A DNA stretch of 11,811 nt from DAIUFH01 sp036844705 (GCA_036844705.1 DAIUFH010000068.1:1-11811), one strand, 5' to 3'; shown: positions 1 to 5,889, counted from the stretch's first letter. The notes: a model not told the origin generated them from the letters alone. A program made the numbers and translations.

Positions 1-54
1 AGCACCTGACTTTTAATCAGGGTGTCCCGCGTTCGAGTCGCGGATGGATCACCA
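1..54 (+). tRNA. tRNA-Lys (anticodon TTT), 5' end outside the window
   Basis: This is the 3' part of a tRNA. An anticodon arm is visible with loop CTTTTAA between CTGA and TCAG, giving anticodon TTT for lysine. The T arm CCGCG-TTCGAGT-CGCGG follows, then the 3' acceptor strand ATGGATC, discriminator A and an encoded CCA ending at 54. The acceptor 5' strand and most of the D arm lie before the window. It sits 8 bases before the next tRNA, so the two are probably co-transcribed. Confidence 0.93.
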
Positions 55-62
55 TTTATCAT

Positions 63-146
63 GCGGGATTGGCGGAATTGGCAGACGCGCTAGACTTAGG
101 ATCTAGTGTCATTGACGTGGGGGTTCAAGTCCTCTATCCCGCACCA
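63..146 (+). tRNA. tRNA-Leu (anticodon TAG)
   Basis: A complete class II tRNA. The acceptor GCGGGAT (63-69) pairs with ATCCCGC (136-142), followed by A and an encoded CCA to 146. The anticodon stem CTAGA/TCTAG encloses loop CTTAGGA, with anticodon TAG at 97-99 reading CUA-type leucine codons. The long variable arm and a T arm with GTTCAAGTC are present, as expected for leucine tRNAs. It follows tRNA-Lys directly and is followed by a terminator 4 bases later. Confidence 0.96.
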
Positions 147-149
147 GAT

Positions 150-187
150 AAACAGACAAATTTCATTGGAAGTTTGTCTGTTTTTTT
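150..187 (+). terminator. Rho-independent terminator of the tRNA cluster
   Basis: A perfect 11-bp stem, AAACAGACAAA (150-160) with TTTGTCTGTTT (173-183), encloses a 12-base loop and runs into a T tract to 187. It lies immediately after tRNA-Leu and before the metallophosphoesterase gene, so it ends the tRNA transcript. Confidence 0.92.
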
Positions 188-253
188 AGTTGGTTAATAA
201 TCCGAAAAGATGTTTATATGATATAATAGTACAAAAAGATTGGAGCCTGATAT

Positions 254-1057
254 ATGAATTGGAAGAGGATACTTTTATCACTAATATTGATTATATTAAT
301 ATTTTATATATATAACTATGTTCAAATAAGTAAATTTTATATAAATAAGCTCAAACTAACTACAAATAAATTAACTGGAAGCATAAGGCTGACCCAGATA
401 TCTGATTTTCATTCGAATGAAAAAATAGATTTAGAAAAGCTTTTTAAATCTATTAGGGAATTTAAACCAGATATTATTTTTCTTACCGGTGATATTATAG
501 ATCATAAAACTAGAGATATGACCCTTGCGTTCAAAATGTTTGAAGGCATTACGGATATCTCACCTAATGTATATTTTGTAAGCGGAAATCATGAATTATT
601 AAACAGCTCTTCAAAGAAATTTTATGAAGGGCTAAAAGAATATGGTATTAGAATATTGGATAATAAATCAGAAATCATAGAACTAAATGGACAGAAGATT
701 AATCTATTTGGGGCATCATTCTATGCTGAAAAGGAAGATTATGATGTTTTATTCAAAGATATTGACAATAAAAAATATAATATACTTCTTTCCCATTCAC
801 CAAATAGACCAATTATGTATTTAAATGAAAGAGTGGATTTGATTTTGTCAGGACACACTCATGGCGGTCAAGTGAGACTTCCCATCATAGGAGGAATCAT
901 AGCACCAGGGCAGGGTTTCTTTCCTAAATATGATAAGGGCACATTTGAATTAGGAAACACTATTCTATATATTGATAGTGGAATAGGGAATAGTGTTTAT
1001 CCTATAAGAGCATTCAATCGTGTACAATATACAAATATTGTAATTGAAGGGAAATAG
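254..1057 (+). CDS. Membrane-anchored calcineurin-like metallophosphoesterase (YkuE-type)
   Basis: A 267-residue protein with the complete motif set of the calcineurin-like phosphoesterase fold: D51-F-H53, G79-D80-I-I-D83, G111-N-H-E114, H181 (LLSHSP), and G200-H-T-H-G-G205. These residues hold a two-metal centre that hydrolyses phosphoester bonds. A hydrophobic segment at about residues 6-23 after a basic MNWKR start acts as a single membrane anchor; whether the catalytic domain faces in or out is not decided by sequence. Length and layout match Bacillus YkuE-like proteins, some of which have been linked to UDP-diacylglucosamine-type or cell-envelope substrates, but the substrate here is unknown. 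The start ATG has a weak TTGGAG-like ribosome site about 8 bases upstream. It is a monocistronic gene facing a convergent decayed gene. Confidence 0.88.
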   Translation: MNWKRILLSLILIILIFYIYNYVQISKFYINKLKLTTNKLTGSIRLTQISDFHSNEKIDLEKLFKSIREFKPDIIFLTGDIIDHKTRDMTLAFKMFEGITDISPNVYFVSGNHELLNSSSKKFYEGLKEYGIRILDNKSEIIELNGQKINLFGASFYAEKEDYDVLFKDIDNKKYNILLSHSPNRPIMYLNERVDLILSGHTHGGQVRLPIIGGIIAPGQGFFPKYDKGTFELGNTILYIDSGIGNSVYPIRAFNRVQYTNIVIEGK

Positions 1058-1081
1058 AAATCTGGAAGATTGATTCATATA

Positions 1082-1756
1082 TTATTTTTTAATAATTACT
1101 GTAATATCCTCACGAATCTTTTCATGAAATACAATGTGCCACTGAATATCGTATATAGGTTCAAAATGCAGTGCTGAGCAAGTTGCATGAAGCTTATTTT
1201 GTCCATTATTGCCAAGAATCATGGCAGTAGCACCATCTGACGCACCAATAATCCCTATAGAACAGACAGATCCTTTTGCCTGCGGTTCAGTTGGATTTAT
1301 ATTTTTTTGCCTAGGCAGGTCAGATTGCACACAATCTGTAACAGTGAATGCATTGCTTGGTAAATCCGGAGAGAGTGTGTAGCTCATTGCCAATGGGTTT
1401 TCTGTATCAATCTGCATTCTTTGCTCATTAGTAAAGTTGCTTCCATCATTTTCAATGGATAGATTCCATTTGTCCATAAAAGAATGAATGCGATCAGCTG
1501 GAACCTGTAGACAAAAGTCTACGACAAGACCTTTACTTAAGATATAAAATGATGGAATATGCCAGTTTTCATCTTTCCAGACAAACTCAATATTTATGGG
1601 GATTTCCTTGCCAGCTCTTTCATTGGAATGATGGTAACCCCAAAAATTGCCTTCAAAGTAAACCTTTCATTCGGGTATCTTAGGCTCATCATTGTACTCT
1701 AAACCAATAGGCGAAGCATCAATATTTAATTTTCTATATTGACTGTAGCTTATCAT
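1082..1756 (-). pseudogene. Hypothetical gene split by an in-frame TGA; C-terminal IIGxxDGxTA motif
   Basis: Reading the reverse strand from an ATG at 1756, preceded by a good GAAAGGAA ribosome site, gives one continuous frame of 225 codons to the TAA at 1082. The only interruption is a TGA at codon 30 (1669-1667). The flanking sequence ...KIPE[stop]KVYFEGNFWG reads like a normal protein, so a single TGG to TGA change is the simplest explanation. The downstream open part could start at the ATG at 1477, but no ribosome site precedes it. I do not recognise the family. The C-terminal third contains CSIGIIGASDGATAMILG, which resembles the GIIGGADGPTAI motif of Na+-translocating decarboxylase beta subunits, but there are no membrane segments here, so the protein is not such a subunit. 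A sequencing error at 1667-1669 would restore an intact gene. Confidence 0.65.
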
Positions 1757-1827
1757 AATATTCTTTCCTTTCAAAGATTCATTGATATGATTATACTATC
1801 TTATTTAACGGAAAAGGCAAAATAGTA

Positions 1828-2067
1828 TTACTGCTTAAATAAGTACCATATTTTTGAATCTATTTCATATTTTAGTTCATATATATCTTTACCATTGTGC
1901 AGACAGACAAATATAATTCTTTTATTTCCAACTATTTTTTCCTCATATGTTTTCATAATTTTTTCAATATGAACAACCTTATCATCTAATCGAAATTTTA
2001 AGGGCTCGATTTTTCCATTGGTTTGAAATATAGCCATAACTTTTATAGGTTGATTTATAATTTTCAT
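1828..2067 (-). CDS. Small conserved-type protein, downstream partner of a Y-family DNA polymerase gene
   Basis: A 79-residue soluble protein with an intact frame, beginning MKIINQPIKV and containing a segment reading EEKIVGNKRIIFVC, then a YELKYEIDSKIWYLFK end. From memory of Firmicutes genomes, similar small proteins (PIKVIAWF..., EEKLAGNRM..., YELKYE...) sit next to dinB/umuC-type polymerase genes; no function is established that I can name. The ATG at 2067 has the ribosome site AAAGGTGAT 5 bases upstream, and the gene begins only 12 bases after the last codon of the polymerase remnant, so both belong to one SOS-type operon. It is apparently still intact although the polymerase is not. Confidence 0.7.
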   Translation of the reverse strand: MKIINQPIKVMAIFQTNGKIEPLKFRLDDKVVHIEKIMKTYEEKIVGNKRIIFVCLHNGKDIYELKYEIDSKIWYLFKQ

Positions 2068-2079
2068 AATATCACCTTT

Positions 2080-2413
2080 CTATAGATTACTTTTCATTCC
2101 AAGATATTCGTCGTCAGGATAATCACCCAGAATAGGAGGCAGGGGTGAGTTTGTATAGGGATTGTGATGCTTTAACATATAGTTTGTAATTAGGCGGAAC
2201 TACTAAAAGATTAGGACACAATTTTCTTGCTTCCATTAGTGACATCCCTGTTTTTATACCATATTTTTTTGCAGATATAGATTTGGCTAAAACTATACCA
2301 TGACGGTTTTGTTCATTGCCCCCAATTACTGCCGTAACATCTATTTGATTTTCATGTGCAGCGGTCCAGGATAGGAATGCAGAATTAACATCTTCATGCA
2401 TTATAATAATCAT
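2080..2413 (-). pseudogene. dinB: Truncated Y-family DNA polymerase (DinB/UmuC type) with internal deletion
   Basis: The N-terminal part is clearly a translesion polymerase: HEDVNSAFLSW carries the first metal-binding aspartate, followed by RHGIVLAKSISAKKYGIKTG, EARKLCPNLLVVPPNY and LYVKASQSLY. The frame then closes at 2123 after about 95 residues; the family is normally around 350-420. The second catalytic motif (S-[IV]-D-E), little finger and thumb are missing, so it cannot be an active polymerase. In another frame a short tail, PPILGDYPDDEYLGMKSNL, runs to a TAG at 2080, directly before the partner gene; it may be the original C terminus, joined out of frame by a deletion near 2150. The likely start is ATG 2413, with AGAGGTG 6 bases upstream; a GTG at 2422 is also in frame but overlaps that ribosome site. 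It is preceded by an SOS-type promoter. Confidence 0.85.
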
Positions 2414-2430
2414 ATTATGCACCTCTAAAA

Positions 2431-2457
2431 TAAACGTTTGTTCTGAACATCTGTTTG
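2431..2457 (-). promoter_or_regulatory. Two adjacent LexA-like operators (SOS boxes)
   Basis: Two GAAC-N4-GTTT sites lie next to each other, one on each strand: AGAACAAACGTTTA (reverse strand, 2444-2431) and TGAACATCTGTTTG (forward strand, 2444-2457). They match the Gram-positive LexA pattern CGAAC-N4-GTTYG with few deviations. They lie directly downstream of the -10 box, over the expected transcription start, where bound LexA would block transcription of the polymerase remnant and its partner. LexA control of Y-family polymerases is known in Firmicutes; binding here is inferred. Confidence 0.75.
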
Positions 2458-2462
2458 TATAT

Positions 2463-2472
2463 ATTATAACAT
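2463..2472 (-). promoter_or_regulatory. Extended -10 promoter of the SOS operon
   Basis: On the reverse strand TG-T-TATAAT (2471-2463) is a perfect -10 box with the TGN extension. The region 17 bases further upstream (CTTCTA) is a poor -35, which an extended -10 can tolerate. The position fits the LexA-like boxes just downstream and the gene start at 2413. Confidence 0.65.
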
Positions 2473-2569
2473 CTTTTTAAGAAAATAGAAGTGTAATATT
2501 ATGTAAATTTTCACAACTCCAATTTGTAAACCTTGGATGGGTAAATATTTCATGAACGAAGTAAAAAAA

Positions 2570-2598
2570 TTGACATTTATGCTAAAATTGAGTATTAT
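2570..2598 (+). promoter_or_regulatory. Promoter of the tRNA-Arg gene
   Basis: TTGACA (2570-2575), a 17-base spacer and TATTAT (2593-2598) form a near-consensus vegetative promoter. It ends 16 bases before the tRNA body. Confidence 0.82.
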
Positions 2599-2614
2599 AC
2601 TATTATGTAAGTGT

Positions 2615-2688
2615 GCTCCCGTAGCTCAGCTGGATAGAGTCGCAGACTTCGAATCTGTTGGTCGGGGGTTCGAATCCCTCCGGGTGCG
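2615..2688 (+). tRNA. tRNA-Arg (anticodon TCG), mismatched acceptor stem, no encoded CCA
   Basis: A cloverleaf with acceptor GCTCCCG (2615-2621) against CGGGTGC (2681-2687), D arm GCTCAGCTGGATAGAGT, anticodon stem GCAGA/TCTGT around CTTCGAA, and T arm GGGGG-TTCGAAT-CCCTC. The anticodon is TCG at 2649-2651, reading CGA arginine codons. The third acceptor pair is T-T where an A-T pair would be usual, and the bases after discriminator G are CTG rather than CCA. The other two tRNAs of the window encode CCA. A good promoter and a terminator flank it, so it is probably expressed and matured by a CCA-adding enzyme. Confidence 0.9.
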
Positions 2689-2696
2689 CTGAAAAG

Positions 2697-2735
2697 ACAT
2701 GGTTTTCTTCTTAAGGAAAGCCATGTTATTTTATC
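2697..2735 (+). terminator. Terminator-like hairpin after tRNA-Arg
   Basis: An 11-bp stem, ACATGGTTTTC (2697-2707) with GAAAGCCATGT (2716-2726), contains one T-G pair and an 8-base loop. It is followed by the T-rich stretch TATTTTATC. It begins 8 bases after the tRNA body and is the natural end of that transcript, although the T run is imperfect. Confidence 0.72.
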
Positions 2736-2850
2736 GGAAGCAGAACAAGGATGGTGCTTAAAACAAGTTGTTGCTCCCTTTAGTGAAAAAATGGGATTAT
2801 ATGGTGCAATGGGATATCAAATTACCTTTGAAAAAGAGGTTGAATATTAA
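2736..2850 (+). pseudogene. Possible C-terminal remnant of an unrecognised gene
   Basis: One frame is open up to a TAA at 2850 and reads ...EAEQGWCLKQVVAPFSEKMG, then LYGAMGYQITFEKEVEY. The composition looks like genuine protein, with balanced charged and aromatic residues and a well-formed end. There is no start codon or ribosome site of its own: upstream the frame runs back into the terminator and the tRNA. I do not recognise the family. It may be the tail of a gene whose front was lost in a rearrangement next to the tRNA, or simply a chance open frame. Confidence 0.3.
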
Positions 2851-2886
2851 AAAAATGCTATTTTTTATTACTTTAGATAAAAATTA

Positions 2887-4275
2887 ATGAGGAGACATGA
2901 AGCTTTGGAAAATGAGAAAGAGAAATTAAAGTTTAGCGATTATTTAATGATTGGCTCTATGCTGTTTGGATTGTTTTTTGGTGCAGGGAATCTAATCTTT
3001 CCTGTACATCTTGGGCAAGAAGCGGGTATGAATGTTTTTTGGGCGAATTTAGGTTTTCTTGTGACGGGAATCGGTCTGCCTTTTCTTGGTGTTATTGCAA
3101 TCGGAATCTCACAAAGTGAAGGAGTATTTCAATTAGCATCTCATGTGGATCGCCGATATGCATACATGTTTACAATTTTACTTTATCTTGTAATTGGTCC
3201 GCTTTATGCAATTCCGCGGCTGGCAACGACTTCATTTGAAATCGCCTTGGCACCTTTTATTCATGAAGATAAGACGGTATTGGCGCTCGCGATTTTTAGT
3301 TGCTTTTTTTTCCTTGCAGCCTGGATATTGGCTCGAAAACCAACGAAGCTGCTAGACTATATTGGTAAAATTCTAAATCCGTTATTTTTAATTTTACTTG
3401 GTGCTCTTTTAATCATGGTTTTTATTCGTCCAATGGGCTCAATTGCAGGAACTGTAGTACAGCCTAGTTATCAGGCAAATGCCTTTTCAAAAGGATTTAT
3501 TGAAGGTTATAATACACTTGATGCTCTAGCATCTTTGGCTTTTGGTATTATAATCGTGTCAACAATCCGTAATCGTGGTGTGAAGAGTCCGGGAATAATC
3601 GCAATAGACACCATTAAATCTGGTACAATCAGCATTGTTGCAATGGGTGTTATTTATAGTATGTTAGCCTATATGGGAACGATGAGCCTGGGGGCATTTC
3701 CTCTAAGTGAAAATGGAGGAATTGCCTTAGCTCAAATTACCAATTACTATTTTGGCACTTATGGTAGTGTTATTCTTGCACTTATAGTTATTACTGCTTG
3801 TTTAAAGACTGCTATTGGACTGATTTCGGCTTTTTCGGAAACCTTTGTTGAACTTTATCCTTCACTAAAGTATATTACCTTTGCAACAGGTGTCAGTTTG
3901 CTGGCCTGCTTGCTAGCCAATATCGGATTGACCAAGATCATTCATTTCTCGATTCCTGTATTAATGTTTATTTATCCGCTTGCGATGACGTTGATTTTGC
4001 TTTCTATTATCGGAGGATTTTTTCATCATGATTCATGCGTATACAGGATGACAACTTATTTTACCTTGATTGCATCGATTATTGATGGTATTAATGCAAG
4101 TCCGGATATTATACGCCAGATGGGAGCATCACAGGCATTGATACACTTTGGAGAAAAATATCTCCCACTTTTCTCAATTGGAATTGGTTGGGTTTTACCG
4201 GCAACCATAGGCTTCATCATTGGTCTGATCTGGCATCGGGTCAAGAAAACATCCCAGGAACAAAATCTTTTATAA
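2887..4275 (+). CDS. brnQ: Branched-chain amino acid carrier BrnQ (LIVCS family)
   Basis: A polytopic membrane protein of up to 462 residues, with about 12 hydrophobic segments, that imports leucine, isoleucine and valine driven by Na+ or H+. The family signature is clear near the N terminus: FGLFFGAGNLIFPVHLG (about residues 27-43), followed by GPLYAIPRLATTSFE and, further on, FGIIIVSTIRNRG. Length agrees with the family (about 430-460). The ATG at 2887 has no ribosome site; AGGAG at 2890-2894 instead lies 10 bases before an in-frame TTG at 2905. A start at TTG 2905 (ENEKEKLKFSDYL...) would fit typical BrnQ N termini better. The gene is monocistronic, ended by a long hairpin at 4283-4332. 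Its base composition looks somewhat less AT-rich than the downstream operon, which may only reflect its membrane content. Confidence 0.93.
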   Translation: MRRHEALENEKEKLKFSDYLMIGSMLFGLFFGAGNLIFPVHLGQEAGMNVFWANLGFLVTGIGLPFLGVIAIGISQSEGVFQLASHVDRRYAYMFTILLYLVIGPLYAIPRLATTSFEIALAPFIHEDKTVLALAIFSCFFFLAAWILARKPTKLLDYIGKILNPLFLILLGALLIMVFIRPMGSIAGTVVQPSYQANAFSKGFIEGYNTLDALASLAFGIIIVSTIRNRGVKSPGIIAIDTIKSGTISIVAMGVIYSMLAYMGTMSLGAFPLSENGGIALAQITNYYFGTYGSVILALIVITACLKTAIGLISAFSETFVELYPSLKYITFATGVSLLACLLANIGLTKIIHFSIPVLMFIYPLAMTLILLSIIGGFFHHDSCVYRMTTYFTLIASIIDGINASPDIIRQMGASQALIHFGEKYLPLFSIGIGWVLPATIGFIIGLIWHRVKKTSQEQNLL

Positions 4276-4282
4276 TAATGTA

Positions 4283-4332
4283 AAAAATCCTATTAAAAAA
4301 TATGTTGAATTATATTTTTTAATAGGATTTTT
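4283..4332 (+). terminator. Long terminator hairpin after brnQ
   Basis: Positions 4283-4303 are perfectly complementary to 4312-4332, forming a 21-bp stem with an 8-base loop (GTTGAATT). The arms begin with AAAAATCC and end with GGATTTTT, so both strands show an A-stem-T layout and the element could work in either direction. It begins 7 bases after the brnQ stop. Confidence 0.9.
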
Positions 4333-4365
4333 AATTTATTTCTTTATTTCAATTTTAGATTTCAA

Positions 4366-4644
4366 ATGGTTAATACCAGTGCCTATCCGAAAAATCTTTT
4401 TTCACGAGTTAAAAAGGTAACTTCAAAGGGTCAAATAACAATACCTATAGAGATTAGAAAAAATTGTGACTAGAAGATGGGAATAAGGTTGTTTTTTGAA
4501 GAGACAATAAAATTGTTATTGGCAATTCAACAATTGTCTTTAAAAGAAGCTCAGAAAGTTTTTGAAGGAGAGGCCGAAAAAGTTGGAATAAAAGATGAAC
4601 AGGATATCGTAGATTTGATTAAGCAAATAAGAAAGGAAGTATAA
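4366..4644 (+). pseudogene. Frameshifted AbrB/SpoVT-type transcription regulator
   Basis: The start MVNTSAYPKN leads into VKKVTSKGQITIPIEIRK, the hallmark of the swapped-hairpin AbrB/MazE DNA-binding domain. The frame ends at a TAG (4471). The expected continuation LEDGNKVVF ... DNKIVIGNSTIV is in the next frame, interrupted by a TGA at 4497. The C-terminal part, LKEAQKVFEGEAEKVGIKDE and DIVDLIKQIRKEV, is back in the first frame to a TAA at 4642-4644. Two frame changes and stops in both frames make this a decayed gene. No good ribosome site precedes the ATG at 4366. Such proteins act as dimeric regulators or as antitoxins, but no toxin gene is visible beside it. Confidence 0.82.
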
Positions 4645-4682
4645 ATAATCTTTCTACTTTTAATTAATCTTTCAAAGTGGAC

Positions 4683-4720
4683 AAGTGGACAAAATTAAAA
4701 CTTTATGGATTTGTCCACTT
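4683..4720. repeat. Inverted repeat AAGTGGACAAA / TTTGTCCACTT with a tandem half-copy
   Basis: AAGTGGACAAA (4683-4693) is the exact reverse complement of TTTGTCCACTT (4710-4720), 16 bases apart. The left arm is preceded by a second copy of AAGTGGAC (4675-4682), giving a short tandem. It lies between the decayed AbrB gene and the convergent repressor gene. No T run follows on either strand, so a terminator role is doubtful; a protein-binding site or the end of a lost mobile element are alternatives. Confidence 0.55.
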
Positions 4721-4784
4721 AAAATAAATATAGAAAAATACAATGTTTAAGATTTCAACAAAAATTACTACTACTGCTATTATC

Positions 4785-5381
4785 TTAAAATTTACCTCTT
4801 AATTCTACAACCCTTCCCAATATCTCTATTGGTAATTTTATAATCTCTTCATTTGTATAAAATTTTGGTTGGTATACTTCCGAATTGAAAGCAGTAAGCA
4901 GTATACCATTCTCTTGTTTAGTAACCTTTCTTAAAGTAGCTTCATAACCATTAATTAAAACTACTGCTATGCCACCACTTTCTACATCAGACTGCTTTTT
5001 TACAATAACGACATCATTTTCTCTGATTCTTGGTTCCATGCTGTTCCCTTTTATTTTTAATCCAAAAAATTCTTCAGTTTTAGCCATTGCCAATGGAATT
5101 TCTTCATAATCGATGATGTTATCTATTGCTTCTAATGGTATACCTGCGATAATTCTACCTAATACAGGTATACTTACAGCATTACGTTTGAGTGAATTAC
5201 CTAGTATATAATCCGTTGTACAATTAAAAATCTCAGAAAGTTTTAATAAAGTTGCATTGTCTGGCTCTCTAATACCAGTCTCATACTTACTGATTGCTTG
5301 TTGTGTAACACCTATTAATTGAGCTAATTCATCTTGATTCATTTTTTTCTCTTTTCTTAACTCCACGATACGATTTTTCAT
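4785..5381 (-). CDS. Phage-type CI/LexA-like repressor (HTH plus S24 peptidase domain)
   Basis: A 198-residue protein. Residues 1-60 form an XRE-family helix-turn-helix (MNQDELAQLIGVTQQAISKY, then REPDNATLLKLSEIF). Residues 68-198 form a LexA/CI C-terminal domain. It has the A79-G80 cleavage site in GRIIAGIPLE, the nucleophile Ser114 in KGNSMEP and the general base Lys152 in TLRKV. All elements for RecA-stimulated self-cleavage are present, so it should hold its operators silent until DNA damage. It is divergent from a Cro-like gene, the classic layout of a temperate-phage switch. The ribosome site AAGGGGG lies rather far (about 11 bases) from the ATG, suggesting modest translation. It cannot be excluded that it is a chromosomal SOS-linked regulator rather than a phage relic. 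Confidence 0.9.
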   Translation of the reverse strand: MKNRIVELRKEKKMNQDELAQLIGVTQQAISKYETGIREPDNATLLKLSEIFNCTTDYILGNSLKRNAVSIPVLGRIIAGIPLEAIDNIIDYEEIPLAMAKTEEFFGLKIKGNSMEPRIRENDVVIVKKQSDVESGGIAVVLINGYEATLRKVTKQENGILLTAFNSEVYQPKFYTNEEIIKLPIEILGRVVELRGKF

Positions 5382-5420
5382 TATTATTGCAACCCCCTTG
5401 ATAGAAATGTTACTACTTAT

Positions 5421-5482
5421 TGGCGTATAAGGAAATAACCAATTTGGGGTAAATATATTTTAGATATGCGTTGACATACGCC
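5421..5482. promoter_or_regulatory. Candidate operators between the divergent regulators
   Basis: The half-site GGCGTAT (5421-5427) recurs in inverted form as ATACGCC (5476-5482). The second copy is part of a small palindrome GCGT-N6-ACGC (5468-5481) that covers the -35 box of the Cro-like gene. A wider ATTGG/CCAAT inverted pair (5419-5443) surrounds the first half-site. Placement over the divergent promoters fits binding by the CI-like repressor or the Cro-like protein. Which protein binds is inferred. Confidence 0.5.
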
Positions 5483-5499
5483 GAAAAGGGGTATATAAT
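5471..5499 (+). promoter_or_regulatory. Perfect consensus promoter of the Cro-like gene
   Basis: TTGACA (5471-5476), exactly 17 bases, TATAAT (5494-5499): both boxes match the sigma-A consensus completely. It lies 45 bases before the ATG at 5545. A promoter this strong normally needs tight repression, which fits the GCGT/ACGC palindrome over its -35 box. Confidence 0.9.
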
Positions 5500-5544
5500 A
5501 AGAAAAGTAAACAACATTATGGTGTTTGAAAAGGAGTAGATAAA

Positions 5545-5772
5545 ATGATTAGACAAAGTTTAATAGATGCAAGAGGAAAAAAAACTCAAACTGAAGTTTC
5601 TAAATCATTGAAGATATCCCAAAAATATTTAAGTCGCCTAGAGTTAGGGCAAAGAACTCCAAGTACTAAATTACTAGCAAGAATGGTTAAGTATTATAAA
5701 AAGCCTGTAAATGTGTTATTTCCAGATATTTTTTTGAATGAAAATACACCTAATCGGAGTAAAAGTGGTTAA
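5545..5772 (+). CDS. Small Cro-like XRE-family HTH regulator
   Basis: A 75-residue protein that is almost only a helix-turn-helix: TQTEVSKSLKISQKYLSRLE (residues 14-33) with GQRTPSTKLLARMVKYY following, and a short polar tail. It should bind DNA as a dimer. AAAGGAG precedes the ATG by 9 bases. It is divergent from the CI-like repressor and driven by a consensus promoter, the position of a Cro or early-gene regulator. No further early phage genes follow; the next gene is metabolic. It could also regulate the downstream operon, for which there is no direct evidence. Confidence 0.87.
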   Translation: MIRQSLIDARGKKTQTEVSKSLKISQKYLSRLELGQRTPSTKLLARMVKYYKKPVNVLFPDIFLNENTPNRSKSG

Positions 5773-5889
5773 AATAGAGTTAGAAAAATGGTAATGACAT
5801 TTTATTACTTCATAAATATTTTTAAATAAAACAGAACGAATAGGGGTGATTATTAACTACTACTGTATCCAAATGATTTGCGAAGATAT

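Noticed and set aside
1082..1477. Separate 131-residue gene starting at ATG 1477
   Set aside because: No ribosome site precedes this ATG and the same frame continues upstream through protein-like sequence to a well-placed start at 1756.
1667..1669. TGA as a selenocysteine codon
   Set aside because: Only a tiny AAAG/CTTT pairing follows the TGA, not a convincing bacterial SECIS hairpin, and no known selenoprotein context is seen. A Trp to stop change is simpler.
2615..2691. Prophage attachment site at the tRNA-Arg 3' end
   Set aside because: I see no second copy of the tRNA 3' sequence in the window and no integrase gene, so an att site cannot be claimed.
2890..2929. Ten-codon leader peptide from ATG 2897 before brnQ
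   Set aside because: AGGAG is only two bases from this ATG and the peptide (MKLWKMRKRN) has no run of branched-chain codons, so attenuation by a leader peptide is not supported.
4056..4244. Reverse-strand open frame of 62 codons
   Set aside because: Lies entirely inside brnQ on the other strand, with no family resemblance; a shadow of the real gene.
4683..4720. Inverted repeat as insertion-sequence ends or a CRISPR-like repeat
   Set aside because: Only one inverted pair and one tandem half-copy, with no transposase and no regular spacers.
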